Shown piece after piece: positions 1 through 9,038 of a stretch of 64,000 bases of DNA (positions are counted from its first letter, which is position 1; each line of letters begins with the position of its first letter). Source of the stretch: Methylotenera sp. (GTDB taxonomy: Bacteria; Pseudomonadota; Gammaproteobacteria; Burkholderiales; Methylophilaceae); contig NZ_JAQSCU010000018.1 of assembly GCF_029945535.1 (NCBI RefSeq), positions 12,776-76,775 of the forward strand. The letters are read 5' to 3'. The notes beneath the pieces were generated by a model. That model saw only the letters and a list, made by a program, of their open reading frames with translations, was not told where the DNA came from and did no database searches. A program made the position numbers and the translations under genes.

Positions 1-83
1 CTACTTTCACGTGGACTCCAGTAAAACCAGGTGTTAAAACGACAACTTGTACTGTCGATACTGGTAACTGTGTAATAAACTAA
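1..83 (+). CDS. Type IV pilin, 3' end of an upstream tandem copy (partial)
   Basis: Only the last 26 codons and the stop of this gene lie in the window. The reading frame, carried over from the complete pilin that follows, gives a C-terminus of the form [12 protein letters not shown]...[11 protein letters not shown]. The first 55 bases are identical to positions 541-595 of the next gene, and only seven of 83 bases differ, mostly in the last few codons. The conserved Cys pair is the C-terminal disulfide loop typical of type IV major pilins. The gene is therefore one of a tandem pair of pilin genes. The upstream limit and the remainder of the protein cannot be seen. Confidence 0.85.
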   Translation, partial: TFTWTPVKPGVKTTTCTVDTGNCVIN

Positions 84-101
84 TTTTTAAAAGAGCTTTA
101 A

Positions 102-168
102 GCCTCGTTGAAATATTATTTCATCGAGGCAATACAACAAGGCCCTTGCATGTCGTGAGGGTTTTTTT
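102..168 (+). terminator. Double-hairpin terminator after the first pilin copy
   Basis: A first hairpin at 102-130 has a six-bp GC-rich base, one mismatch and five more pairs around an AT loop. A second at 143-161 (cccttgc paired with gtgaggg, with two G-U pairs) runs directly into seven Ts at 162-168. The second has the form of a rho-independent terminator, so the two pilin copies are probably separate transcription units. Confidence 0.75.
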
Positions 169-263
169 CGCCTAATTAATCATAGATGCTCAATAAAAAA
201 GAATAAGTTAACTAATATTTAAGTTAAATTGCGTAAATTTTAATTTTTTTAAAGGATATAAAA

Positions 264-623
264 GTGAAAAAAATTCAAAAAGGTTTTACATTAATCGAGT
301 TGATGATTGTTATTGCAATTATCGGTATTTTGGCTGCTGTTGCATTGCCACAATATAAAAACTACACCATCAAGTCTGCTGAAACCGCATGCCTTGCAGA
401 AGCAACAGGTACAGCCCGTGGAGTTAGCGCTGCGGCTTCCGCCGCAGATCCTAGTTTAATACCAGTAATTACATTAAAAGCATGTACTGGAACAATTCCT
501 GCAGCAGCTACTGCAGCAGCTGCTGCTGCTTTACAAGGTACTACTTTCACGTGGACTCCAGTAAAACCAGGTGTTAAAACGACAACTTGTACTGTTGATA
601 CAGGTAATTGTAAAGTAAATTAA
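264..623 (+). CDS. pilA: Type IV pilin (major-pilin type prepilin)
   Basis: This 119-residue protein is a type IV prepilin, the subunit of the retractile surface pilus. It has a short basic leader (MKKIQKG) cut by prepilin peptidase before Phe8. Glu12 (Glu5 of the mature form) and the hydrophobic alpha-1 spine to about residue 30 follow. Four cysteines (43, 74, 109, 116) could make two disulfides, the last pair being the C-terminal D-loop. It is shorter than the usual 140-160 residue pilins and has a long Ala run (about residues 80-89), so the globular head is small and of low complexity. It follows a tandem copy whose 3' end is almost identical. pilB and pilC are 16 kb away on the same strand. 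The Shine-Dalgarno is weak (aaggat). Whether it is the major or a minor pilin cannot be settled here. Confidence 0.9.
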   Translation: MKKIQKGFTLIELMIVIAIIGILAAVALPQYKNYTIKSAETACLAEATGTARGVSAAASAADPSLIPVITLKACTGTIPAAATAAAAAALQGTTFTWTPVKPGVKTTTCTVDTGNCKVN

Positions 624-730
624 ACAACTTTAGTTTCAGTAAAGTAAGGTTTAATCAAGGCACTATAATAACATCTCGAAATATCGATATATCTTTCTGC
701 ACCTACTCTAAACACTATATAAGTTAGTAA

Positions 731-1804
731 TCATTGTCTTCGTGTTCCGCCCATTAGCACAAATGCCTTTACACTTCCCTGTGCCAACACAAACGCCGCA
801 GCCGAACTACGTCTACCAGTTTGGCAGTAGAGTACATACTCTTTGCCTTTATCTAGACTACTGGCTAATTGACGGATTTCATTGAGTGGTAAATTGATTG
901 CACCGTGAATATGGTCGTATTTATATTCTGAGGGTAATCGTACGTCGGCCCACACTGCGCCAGCATTCACTCTACCCTGCGCTTCTGACATGCTGATTTG
1001 GTTAATGATGGGCGCCTTTAATAGCTCTACGAAGTCTTTTTTGTTGAGTCGCAATAATTCACCATCAGTTTTCATGGTGACTGTGGCATTGCGTTTATTA
1101 TCTGACACTAGCGCTTCTTCGCCAAATGCTCCGCCTTCATTGAGCTCAGCCAAAATAAGCGCTGGTTGGCTTGCATCTACAATTCGCGTTACTTGCGCAC
1201 AACCGCTTTGAATTAGGTAATAGTAATCGCCTTCGCCGCCTTGCTGAATGATAATCTGCCCTGCGGTGACAGTAATGCTGGTCATACGTTTAAACATCTC
1301 TTCTACATTAGCAGCTGGCAGACGGCTAAATATTCCACTTTGTAGATTGAAGGCGCTAAATACGCCAGTTTCATTCATCCAATCGCCTACGCTGCGTGCG
1401 GCTTTTTCTGTGATGCTGGGTTGAGCAGTTTTGGCAGGATTGTCGATATTGGAAAGCTGATCCCAAGTCATCATGATATCGAGTAGATCCATGTCTATTC
1501 GAAGTATCTCAATATCGGTCAGTGCAATGGTGTCCATAATTTTGGGATCTGCATTGACTGGATGCTTAGTGACCTCATTACCACCACGCAGTCTGACTTT
1601 TCTACCATCTTCGTAGCGCAGACCTAAATCACCCTTAATTAAGTACATAGCTTGTGCGGCTTTAGCCATATTCATACGCATCGGGTCGATGTCTTGATTG
1701 ACCTTCTCAATAAAACATAGCGCAGCAAGCTCTTTTCTGCGGCCTACTGACAACCTAGCAATCGGCTCTAGATGCTCTAATAATGATAAGTCAGCGATTG
1801 CCAT
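731..1804 (-). CDS. Cyclic nucleotide-binding / rhodanese fusion protein
   Basis: Three parts are visible in 357 residues. An N-terminal half-like cNMP-binding fold (about 10-115) lacks a clear phosphate-binding cassette. A second cNMP-binding domain (about 155-268) has the cassette FGEEALVSDNKRNATVT at 227-243, with the Glu and Arg that bind the cyclic phosphate. The C-terminal rhodanese domain (about 272-357) has active-site Cys327 in the loop CQTGRRS. There is no DNA-binding helix-turn-helix, no signal peptide and no membrane segment, so it is probably a cytoplasmic sensor or sulfur-transfer regulator, not a Crp-type transcription factor. It lies 61 bp downstream of a class II cyclic-nucleotide phosphodiesterase on the same strand, presumably in one operon. 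The domain calls are firm; the cellular role and the bound nucleotide are unknown. Confidence 0.85.
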   Translation of the reverse strand: MAIADLSLLEHLEPIARLSVGRRKELAALCFIEKVNQDIDPMRMNMAKAAQAMYLIKGDLGLRYEDGRKVRLRGGNEVTKHPVNADPKIMDTIALTDIEILRIDMDLLDIMMTWDQLSNIDNPAKTAQPSITEKAARSVGDWMNETGVFSAFNLQSGIFSRLPAANVEEMFKRMTSITVTAGQIIIQQGGEGDYYYLIQSGCAQVTRIVDASQPALILAELNEGGAFGEEALVSDNKRNATVTMKTDGELLRLNKKDFVELLKAPIINQISMSEAQGRVNAGAVWADVRLPSEYKYDHIHGAINLPLNEIRQLASSLDKGKEYVLYCQTGRRSSAAAFVLAQGSVKAFVLMGGTRRQ

Positions 1805-1865
1805 AATTAAAACCTTAATGGGTACTTTTAAATAAATACTGTGAAATTGATATCACGCTAAAAAA

Positions 1866-2645
1866 CTACAAATGAAACTCTTGCTGTTGTTTAAGCGCCT
1901 GAATTGGGTACGCTAAATGACTTTCTGCGACTTCCTGCATGATACTTTCACCCTCACCTGGCTTTAGGTGAGTGATATAAATTTCAACAACATGCTGAGT
2001 ATGATGCATAGTCAGGTGAGCAAGTTCACTGATTAGTAAAGATGGACATAGATGCTTGGAAAGCTGCGCTAAAGCTAGCTCGCTATTGCTGAATGCGGTT
2101 TCAATAATCAAGTACTTAAGATTTTTGATTTTATTAACTTCAACCCATAAATCATCACACACAGTGGTGTCGCCAGTAAATACGAGACTCGCGTCACCAC
2201 TATCAACATGATAGCCAATAGCAGGAATGACATGATTAGCAGGCAATGGTGTGAATTTCCGACCGCTTAACTCAAGTGTTTCTCCGATTTTAACTTCGTT
2301 GTAGCGTAAGAATGGATTGTCCGCACTGGGAATCGCATTGAAATCTGGCCATACTTTCCAGTTAAAAATATGGAGGCGCAATGTTTCTAGGGTTTCTTTA
2401 TTAGCATGTACGGTGATAGGCTCTGCGCGTATGCCCATGACGGTATCGAGCAAAAAGGGAATAAATGCGATATGGTCTAAGTGTGAATGTGTTACTAAAA
2501 TATGGTCGATTTTCAGCAGCTCGTCCATAGACAAATCACCCACGCCCGTACCCGCGTCGATCAATATATCTTGATCAACAAGCATGGACGTCGTACGCAG
2601 TTCAGCGCCAATTCCACCACTGCAACCTAATATTTTTATTTGCAT
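1866..2645 (-). CDS. Class II 3',5'-cyclic-nucleotide phosphodiesterase (metallo-beta-lactamase fold)
   Basis: This 259-residue MBL-fold hydrolase resembles the class II cAMP phosphodiesterases (CpdP / yeast PDE1 family), which hydrolyse cAMP or cGMP to the 5'-monophosphate using two metals. The metal motif HSHLDH is at 53-58. A later TGDT supplies the bridging Asp, and a C-terminal THLKPG contributes the last His. A generic beta-lactamase-like hydrolase is the alternative, but the HSHLDH spacing and the C-terminal THLKPG favour the phosphodiesterase. It is upstream of, and co-directional with, a cNMP-binding/rhodanese fusion, so the two are likely the degrading enzyme and the receptor of one signalling module. 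There is no signal peptide, so it is cytoplasmic. The ATG at 2645 is preceded by an AT-rich divergent promoter region. Confidence 0.8.
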   Translation of the reverse strand: MQIKILGCSGGIGAELRTTSMLVDQDILIDAGTGVGDLSMDELLKIDHILVTHSHLDHIAFIPFLLDTVMGIRAEPITVHANKETLETLRLHIFNWKVWPDFNAIPSADNPFLRYNEVKIGETLELSGRKFTPLPANHVIPAIGYHVDSGDASLVFTGDTTVCDDLWVEVNKIKNLKYLIIETAFSNSELALAQLSKHLCPSLLISELAHLTMHHTQHVVEIYITHLKPGEGESIMQEVAESHLAYPIQALKQQQEFHL

Positions 2646-2807
2646 ATAATTTTTTATAGTTATATTTAATACAATGCTATGATTTCACAGCTTATTAACA
2701 GCATATAACAGATATTATTTTTTTAATAGCAATCTTATTTTAACCAAACATAACTTCAAGTTTTACCTAAATTGATTGCACTCTTACTTAACGACAAAGC
2801 TCCCAAG

Positions 2808-3479
2808 ATGATCTATAAAACGCCTCTAGAATTAGTCAGCAACCATCATGAAAGCAACCTCAAGGTAAATGCCAGCGTCATTTGGTTACATGGCTTAGGT
2901 TCGGACGGTCATGACTTTGAGCCTGTCGTACAAAAGCTCAATATTCCCAATGTGCGATTTATATTGCCCCACGCGCCAGAAATGGCAGTCACTCGCAATA
3001 GTGGTTATATTATGCCGGCTTGGTATGATTTATATGGAGTGACAGGCAGCAGTAAAGAGGACGAAGATGGTATAAAAAATAGCCAACAATACGTTAACAC
3101 TCTTATTCAAAAAGAGTTGGATAGAGGCATTGCTGCAGAGCGCATCGTGATTGCTGGCTTTTCACAAGGTGGCGCGATTGCTTTATATACGGCGCTTCGC
3201 TACCCAAAGAAATTAGGTGGTGTGATGGCCTTATCTACCTATTTACCAGTTAAAGCCAAGCTGGCAACTGAAGCCAACCCGGCCAATGCAGCAACACCAA
3301 TCTTTATGGCGCACGGCGTGTTTGATGACGTGATCACGCTGGATATGTGCAAAATATCACTTCAAACATTACAGAGTAATCACTATTCTGTCAGTTGGCA
3401 TGAATACAATATGGCGCATTCCGTATGCATGGAAGAGATTAGCGATATTCATGGATTTTTAAAGCAGCGTTTGCCATAG
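2808..3479 (+). CDS. Alpha/beta hydrolase, phospholipase/carboxylesterase family
   Basis: This is a cytoplasmic serine esterase of the carboxylesterase/YpfH-like (abhydrolase_2) family, acting on short-chain or acyl-protein esters. The oxyanion region is WLHGLGSDGHDF, the nucleophile elbow is GFSQGG, the acid is in HGVFDDVI and the catalytic His is in MAHSVCMEE. The frame is open from a TTG at 2772, but the family begins shortly before the WLHGLG strand. I therefore prefer the ATG at 2808, giving 223 residues. No strong Shine-Dalgarno is seen for either start. It lies just upstream of xseB on the same strand. The substrate cannot be predicted. Confidence 0.85.
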   Translation: MIYKTPLELVSNHHESNLKVNASVIWLHGLGSDGHDFEPVVQKLNIPNVRFILPHAPEMAVTRNSGYIMPAWYDLYGVTGSSKEDEDGIKNSQQYVNTLIQKELDRGIAAERIVIAGFSQGGAIALYTALRYPKKLGGVMALSTYLPVKAKLATEANPANAATPIFMAHGVFDDVITLDMCKISLQTLQSNHYSVSWHEYNMAHSVCMEEISDIHGFLKQRLP

Positions 3480-3520
3480 GATTTGGTAGAATATCGCCTT
3501 AACGCCATTTAAATTTTGCC

Positions 3521-3787
3521 ATGACCGTACCTAAATCCAAAACTGCAGCATCCCTAGAAAACAACACCGTAGCACCAGAGACTTTTGAACTGGCATACGC
3601 TGAGTTAGAAAGCATAGTCGCGCGCATGGAATCCGGGCAAATGACTTTAGAGTCCTCATTGGCTGCGTATCAGCGTGGCAACAGCCTACTACAATTCTGC
3701 CAAAAATCACTAGCTGACGTTGAACAACAAGTTCAAATTCTGAATGAGCGCAATCAGTTAATACCATTTAAGTCTGATGATGAATAA
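3521..3787 (+). CDS. xseB: Exodeoxyribonuclease VII small subunit
   Basis: XseB is the small subunit of exonuclease VII, which degrades single-stranded DNA in both directions together with the large subunit XseA (not in this window). The 88-residue protein has the characteristic FELAYAELESIVARMESGQ start of the two-helix coiled fold, then LESSLAAYQRG and the C-terminal helix with Q-rich heptads. Its 3' end overlaps the ispA start by about 11 bp, so it is translationally coupled. The order xseB-ispA-dxs is conserved in many proteobacteria. Confidence 0.95.
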   Translation: MTVPKSKTAASLENNTVAPETFELAYAELESIVARMESGQMTLESSLAAYQRGNSLLQFCQKSLADVEQQVQILNERNQLIPFKSDDE

Positions 3788-4691
3788 TAGTAATTCATCT
3801 GAAACAGCATTGCTGGATTTCATAGCTTGGGCGGCGTCAAAGCAAGGCCGAATTGAAAATGTGCTAAATCACACGTTACCTTCCGCCAACTCAACGCCGC
3901 AAACACTAAACAGCGCGATGCGTTACAGCGCTCTAGAAGGTGGCAAACGTGTACGCGCCCTTCTATGCTATGCCGCGTCTGAACTGTGCAACACAGATGC
4001 TAAAGTGGCTGACGCTGCGGCCTGTGCCGTTGAACTCATCCATGCATATTCGTTGGTGCATGACGATATGCCCTGCATGGACGATGACGACTTACGTCGT
4101 GGTAAGCCTAGCTGTCACAAACAATATGATGACGCTACAGCATTATTAGTCGGCGACGCTTTGCAAAGCTTGGCGTTTGAGGTGCTATCGCAGCCTCAAT
4201 TATGCTCTCAAACCAATCATCAAATAAGCATGCTCAATATCCTAGCCAAAGCTTCAGGTTCTACAGGCATGGCGGGCGGCCAAGCCATAGATTTAGCTTC
4301 GGTAGGCAAAACGCTCAGCCAAACTGACCTTGAACAGATGCATCAACTGAAGACTGGCGCATTGATTCAAGCTGCTGTTTTATTAGGTGGAATCAACGGC
4401 GAAATAGAAAAAACTGCCGCAATAAGCACTTATGCAAAAAACATCGGCTTAGCATTTCAAGTCGTCGATGATATTTTAGATGTAGAAGCTGACAGTTCTA
4501 CACTTGGCAAAACTGCTGGTAAAGATGCGGATAGTAACAAACCTACTTATGTGTCTATATTAGGTTTAGCTGATGCCAAGCTACATGCTCAACAGCTTTA
4601 TGATAATGCAATTGATGCTTTAACACCTTTTGGTGAGAGTGCCTTACGTTTACGTGAGTTAGCTGGATTCATTACACAGCGTAGATTTTAA
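3777..4691 (+). CDS. ispA: Farnesyl diphosphate synthase (short-chain polyprenyl synthase)
   Basis: IspA condenses dimethylallyl diphosphate with two isopentenyl diphosphates to give farnesyl diphosphate, the precursor of ubiquinone and undecaprenyl chains. The first Asp-rich motif is DDMPCMDDDD (96-105) and the second is DDILD (231-235). The substrate region SALEGGKRVR is at 51-60. The length of 304 is normal. Two ATGs in a row (3777 and 3780) overlap the xseB stop, indicating coupling. dxs, which supplies the upstream MEP pathway, follows after 62 bp. Confidence 0.95.
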   Translation: MMNNSNSSETALLDFIAWAASKQGRIENVLNHTLPSANSTPQTLNSAMRYSALEGGKRVRALLCYAASELCNTDAKVADAAACAVELIHAYSLVHDDMPCMDDDDLRRGKPSCHKQYDDATALLVGDALQSLAFEVLSQPQLCSQTNHQISMLNILAKASGSTGMAGGQAIDLASVGKTLSQTDLEQMHQLKTGALIQAAVLLGGINGEIEKTAAISTYAKNIGLAFQVVDDILDVEADSSTLGKTAGKDADSNKPTYVSILGLADAKLHAQQLYDNAIDALTPFGESALRLRELAGFITQRRF

Positions 4692-4753
4692 ATCTTCATC
4701 TTTTTTAAAATCATCTTTTAATCATTAATTTTCTAATAGCGACTCTATAACTT

Positions 4754-6637
4754 GTGACTTCACTACTCAACAGCGTAATACTGAACACGATAGATTCACC
4801 GCTGCAACTGCGCCAACTTGAGCGTAAGCAGCTTGTTCCGCTCGCCCAAGAGTTACGCACTTTTCTTATCAATAGTGTTGCAAAAACTGGTGGTCATTTA
4901 TCGTCTAATTTAGGCGTAGTTGAACTGACAATCGCGCTGCATTATGTATTTAACACCCCTGATGACCGATTAGTTTGGGATGTCGGCCATCAAACTTATC
5001 CGCATAAAATACTTACAGGTCGCCGTGAGCAGATGCAATCATTACGTAATCCGCAAGGTATTGCAGGGTTTCCACGTCGCACCGAAAGTGAATACGATAC
5101 TTTTGGCACAGGTCACTCCAGCACCTCAATCTCTGCCGCGCTAGGCATGGCGGTTGCCGCACAAAAAGCTGGCTTAGAAAGACGCGCTGTAGCGATTATC
5201 GGCGATGGCGCAATGACCGCAGGGATGGCTTTTGAAGCGCTCAACAACGCGGGTGATATGGATGCTAATCTGCTGGTGATTCTTAACGACAATGATATGA
5301 GCATATCCAACAATGTCGGTGCGCTGAATAACTACCTCGCAAAACTGTTATCGAGCCGTTTCTATGGCACTGTTCGTAAATCTGGTAAGAAAGTACTTTC
5401 TGCAGTGCCTCACGTCATGGAGTTTGCTAAACGCGCCGAAGAGCACGTAAAAGGCATGGTAACGCCTGGTACATTATTTGAAGAGTTTGGCTTTAACTAT
5501 ATTGGCCCAATTGATGGGCACGATATGGATACGCTTATCGATACTTTAAGCAATATCAAGCAGCTTAAAGGTCCGCAGTTTTTGCATATCGTCACGCAAA
5601 AAGGCAAAGGTTTCGAGCCCGCTGAAGATAATCCCAACAAGTTTCATGGTGTAGGTAAGTTCGACCCATTTAATGGTGATGCGCTCACAAGTAACACCAA
5701 AAAAACTTATACCCAAGTATTTGGTGAATGGTTGGTCGATATGGCGGCACTAGACAACCGCCTAATTGGCATTACACCGGCCATGTGCGATGGCTCAGGC
5801 TTAAACGCTTTTGCAGATAAGTATCCTGACCGTTATTACGATGTAGGCATTGCCGAGCAACACTCACTCACTTTTGCGGCAGGGATGGCTTGTGATGGCT
5901 TAAAGCCAGTCGTCGCCATTTACAGCACGTTTTTACAACGAGCTTACGATCAGTTGATTCATGATATTGCCTTACAAAACTTACCAGTATTATTTGCAAT
6001 AGACCGTGCTGGGTTAGTTGGTGCAGATGGCCCTACGCATGCAGGTAGCTTTGATTTGAGCTATCTCAGATGTATTCCAAACATCGTGATTATGGCGCCT
6101 AGTGACGAAAATGAATGTAGGCAAATGCTATACACAGGTTTTCAATATAGCGGCGTAGCGGCTGTTCGCTACCCTCGTGGCAGTGGTGCTGGCGTTGTAG
6201 TACAAAAGAAAATGCAGGCGATTGAGATAGGCACAGCTGAGATTAAACGTAATGCCATAAGTGACTCTAAACAAAAGATTGCGATATTAAGCTTCGGCAG
6301 TATGCTCAATGCCTGCTTAAAAGCGGGTGAAAAACTTGATGCAACCGTTGTTAATATGCGTTTTGTAAAGCCAATCGATAAAATAATGCTTGAAAAACTG
6401 GCAAATGACCACACATTAATTGTCACGGTTGAAGAAAATAGCGTCATGGGTGGTGCAGGCTCTGCCGTGCTAGAAGCTTTGCAAGCGATACAAAACCCAA
6501 ATAAACCGCCAATTAGAACTTTATGCTTAGGCTTGCCAGATAAATTTATTGAGCACGGCGTGCATGAAACTATGCTGGCAGAATGTGGTCTAGATGCAGA
6601 AGGTATTGCATCGACAATTGCGAAGCTAATAACCTAG
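4754..6637 (+). CDS. dxs: 1-deoxy-D-xylulose-5-phosphate synthase
   Basis: Dxs is a thiamine-diphosphate transketolase-like enzyme that joins pyruvate and glyceraldehyde-3-phosphate in the first, flux-controlling step of the MEP isoprenoid pathway. All 627 residues fit the family (about 620). The ThDP/Mg motif GDGAMT is at 150-155 and is followed by NND. The GHS and [12 protein letters not shown] loops are in the N-terminal domain, the central pyrimidine-binding domain has DVGIAEQH, and the C-terminal transketolase fold is intact. The start is a GTG at 4754, which puts the family's LLN..DSP..LR segment at the N-terminus. It lies downstream of ispA in a conserved isoprenoid cluster. Confidence 0.97.
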   Translation: MTSLLNSVILNTIDSPLQLRQLERKQLVPLAQELRTFLINSVAKTGGHLSSNLGVVELTIALHYVFNTPDDRLVWDVGHQTYPHKILTGRREQMQSLRNPQGIAGFPRRTESEYDTFGTGHSSTSISAALGMAVAAQKAGLERRAVAIIGDGAMTAGMAFEALNNAGDMDANLLVILNDNDMSISNNVGALNNYLAKLLSSRFYGTVRKSGKKVLSAVPHVMEFAKRAEEHVKGMVTPGTLFEEFGFNYIGPIDGHDMDTLIDTLSNIKQLKGPQFLHIVTQKGKGFEPAEDNPNKFHGVGKFDPFNGDALTSNTKKTYTQVFGEWLVDMAALDNRLIGITPAMCDGSGLNAFADKYPDRYYDVGIAEQHSLTFAAGMACDGLKPVVAIYSTFLQRAYDQLIHDIALQNLPVLFAIDRAGLVGADGPTHAGSFDLSYLRCIPNIVIMAPSDENECRQMLYTGFQYSGVAAVRYPRGSGAGVVVQKKMQAIEIGTAEIKRNAISDSKQKIAILSFGSMLNACLKAGEKLDATVVNMRFVKPIDKIMLEKLANDHTLIVTVEENSVMGGAGSAVLEALQAIQNPNKPPIRTLCLGLPDKFIEHGVHETMLAECGLDAEGIASTIAKLIT

Positions 6638-6657
6638 TGATATACTCAACTACTTCA

Positions 6658-6684
6658 CTATGACTAGCCAATAGCTAGTCATAG
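6658..6684. repeat. Perfect 11-bp inverted repeat between dxs and folE2
   Basis: ctatgactagc at 6658-6668 is exactly complementary to 6674-6684 around a 5-base loop. No T-run follows on either strand, so it does not look like an intrinsic terminator. It ends 26 bp before the folE2 ATG, where it could be an operator or a leader hairpin. Confidence 0.6.
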
Positions 6685-6710
6685 CGTGCATTTGCTAAAC
6701 TGGAAATATA

Positions 6711-7514
6711 ATGAACCAACCTATACCAAGCCCAATTGAAGACGTACAAAACACTCTGGATACGCGTCATATCGCCATTGACAAAGTAGGCATCAAAGCT
6801 ATTCGCCACCCAGTGGTAGTCAAAGATAAATCGGGCGGAGAACAGCATACCGTTGCTATGTTTAACATGTACGTGCATTTGCCGCAGCAATTCAAAGGCA
6901 CACACATGTCACGTTTTGTTGAGATTCTCAATGTGAACGAACATGCTATTTCGGTTGAGTCATTTGAAACAATTTTACGTGAAATGGTTAAACGCCTAGA
7001 GGCGGAGTCCGGCCATGTGGAAATGACTTTCCCGTACTTTGTAAACAAAGCTGCGCCAATTTCAGGCGTAAAAAGTTTGCTAGATTACGAAGTGACATTT
7101 ATTGGCGAAATCAACCAAGGCAAGTTTGACATCACAGTTAAAGTACTCGTACCGGTAACAAGCTTATGCCCTTGCAGCAAAAAGATTTCAGATTATGGTG
7201 CGCATAATCAACGCTCACATGTCACTGTAACCGCGCTGATTAATAACTTCATCTGGATTGAAGACATTATTGATTTGGTTGAAAAACAAGCTTCGTGCGA
7301 GCTTTACGGTTTATTAAAGCGCCCAGATGAAAAATATGTCACTGAGCGTGCTTATGATAACCCTAAGTTTGTAGAAGATATGGTGCGTGATGTAGCAGCC
7401 CAACTGAGTAAAGAAAGCCGCATAGTGGCTTATACCGTTGAAAGTGAAAACTTTGAGTCTATACACAACCATTCCGCTTATGCGTTAATTGAGCACGACA
7501 AACGCAAACATTAG
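6711..7514 (+). CDS. folE2: GTP cyclohydrolase FolE2 (type IB)
   Basis: FolE2 converts GTP to 7,8-dihydroneopterin triphosphate, entering folate (and in methylotrophs probably tetrahydromethanopterin) synthesis. The 267-residue sequence has the IB-family core: [10 protein letters not shown] (27-36), a mid-protein [10 protein letters not shown] and the metal/active-site segment [20 protein letters not shown] (151-170). IB enzymes are metal-flexible, unlike zinc-dependent FolE. The gene follows dxs with a perfect inverted repeat between them and is closed by a strong terminator at 7543-7575. No zinc-dependent folE is in the window, so whether this is the only copy is unknown. Confidence 0.95.
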   Translation: MNQPIPSPIEDVQNTLDTRHIAIDKVGIKAIRHPVVVKDKSGGEQHTVAMFNMYVHLPQQFKGTHMSRFVEILNVNEHAISVESFETILREMVKRLEAESGHVEMTFPYFVNKAAPISGVKSLLDYEVTFIGEINQGKFDITVKVLVPVTSLCPCSKKISDYGAHNQRSHVTVTALINNFIWIEDIIDLVEKQASCELYGLLKRPDEKYVTERAYDNPKFVEDMVRDVAAQLSKESRIVAYTVESENFESIHNHSAYALIEHDKRKH

Positions 7515-7542
7515 CATCTTATTTAACTAACATTTTGCACTC

Positions 7543-7575
7543 AATAAAAAGCCACTACTACAGTGGCTTTTTATT
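7543..7575. terminator. Bidirectional terminator between folE2 and the sensor kinase gene
   Basis: aataaaaagccac (7543-7555) pairs with gtggctttttatt (7563-7575). A-runs on one arm and T-runs on the other let it work for folE2 and for the convergent kinase gene. Confidence 0.85.
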
Positions 7576-7616
7576 TAAGAGTGGCTTCTTAATTTAAAGC
7601 TTATACGTTCAACAAA

Positions 7617-9020
7617 CTAAACCACATTTAACCGAAATATAACTTTTACTTTCGTGCCAGTCTCTTTTTTCATGTCACTGTATTCCAACAAAACGCGTGC
7701 TTGATGTTGGTGTGCAATTTCCTGCACGATTGCAAGTCCCAGGCCGCAGCCGTTTTCTGCAGTACCTAGCACACGATAAAACCGTTCAAATACCTTTTGC
7801 TGCTCATATGAAGCAATACCCAAGCCATTATCTTGCACGGACAATACAGCCTCATGATTGACGACTACCAAACCTACCGTAACCTTTGCACCTGATTGGT
7901 TGTACCTGATTGCGTTGTCGATTAGGTTATTCAATAACTCTTGTAATAAGACATTATTAGCACTGATATTTAACGCTTTAAGTTCACATTTAACACCCAA
8001 ATCAATATTTTTATCTAAAGCTTTGGGCACCCAATCTGAAGTCACCTCATTCATCAATTTCACCAAATCCACACTAACAAATGCTTGAGCTGCTGCGCCT
8101 TCAGGTTCAGCTCTAGCCAAGCTTAGTAACTGATTTGCCAAGCGACCAAGATTGTCACTGCCAGCGCTAATTTGCTTAAGCGCATGCTGAATACTCGCCA
8201 AATCACTTTCGCGCAACGCAGCTTCCGCCTGAATCTTTAAACCAGCTAACGGTGTTTTAAGTTGATGCGCAGCATTTGCTAAAAAATGACGTCGTTCGTT
8301 CACTGCGCTTTTTTCTTTGACAATCAACTCATTCATTGCATGCAATAAAGGCTGCAACTCTTCAGGTGCATCAAGCTCTTCTAATGGCCTGGTATCAGTT
8401 GGCAGCCGCTTGGATATTAAATCTTTCAACTTATCCAGCGAGATTAACCCTCTTTGAATACCTAAATTCACAAGAACAATGATCAATATAATCAATATAA
8501 TTTGTGGTACTAGCATAATGGCAACAATTTCTCTCGCCATCTTCTCTCTTTTTGTTGTTGATTCTCCTATGACCACAATAGCACTACCTTTTGCACCAAC
8601 ATCCGCCAGCGGGAAATTCAATGCAACCATGCGTAATTTTTTATCTTCAAACTCTGAGTCATAGAACGTTGATTTTCCTTCTGTAGGCAAGACTTTAGGT
8701 AAAGCCAGCTGTTCTTCACCAAGCACTACATTGTGCTCTGGATCTAGTATCAGATAATGCCTATAGTCATCATCAATATCGTACTCCAGTAAGTTCAGCG
8801 CACTATCTGGCAAATCGACCACCATACTGCCGGATTTAATCTCCACCTCGTCTGCCAATGCTAAAGCAGAGCGAAATAAGCCGCTGTCATAGGCTAGATT
8901 TGCAAAGTAGTTGGCTAAATAATAAGCAGAAATAGTACCCAGAAACAAAGTGGGAATGAGTAGAATAAGTAACCAATTCAATAGCTTTTGACGGATAGAA
9001 TTGCTTTTAATATGAATCAT
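7617..9020 (-). CDS. Two-component sensor histidine kinase (TctE/QseC-like)
   Basis: This is an inner-membrane sensor kinase of 467 residues. TM1 spans about 13-36 and TM2 about 166-188, with a roughly 130-residue periplasmic domain of the 2CSK_N type found in TctE. A HAMP-like linker follows (about 190-240). The dimerization helix has phospho-acceptor His252 in HFLANAAHQLKTPLAG. The HATPase domain has the N box NLIDNAIRYNQSG and G boxes DNGLGI and GCGLGLAIV. It starts 18 bp after the stop of its response regulator and is surely co-transcribed with it. The stimulus is not evident; TctE relatives sense carboxylates, but close orthology is not shown here. Confidence 0.9.
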   Translation of the reverse strand: MIHIKSNSIRQKLLNWLLILLIPTLFLGTISAYYLANYFANLAYDSGLFRSALALADEVEIKSGSMVVDLPDSALNLLEYDIDDDYRHYLILDPEHNVVLGEEQLALPKVLPTEGKSTFYDSEFEDKKLRMVALNFPLADVGAKGSAIVVIGESTTKREKMAREIVAIMLVPQIILIILIIVLVNLGIQRGLISLDKLKDLISKRLPTDTRPLEELDAPEELQPLLHAMNELIVKEKSAVNERRHFLANAAHQLKTPLAGLKIQAEAALRESDLASIQHALKQISAGSDNLGRLANQLLSLARAEPEGAAAQAFVSVDLVKLMNEVTSDWVPKALDKNIDLGVKCELKALNISANNVLLQELLNNLIDNAIRYNQSGAKVTVGLVVVNHEAVLSVQDNGLGIASYEQQKVFERFYRVLGTAENGCGLGLAIVQEIAHQHQARVLLEYSDMKKETGTKVKVIFRLNVV

Positions 9021-9038
9021 CTGATTTTCGATCTTCGA

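Noticed and set aside
264-623. Possible antisense gene (62 codons) inside the pilin gene
   Set aside because: It is the reverse complement of the Ala-rich pilin codons, has no ribosome-binding site and no independent support.
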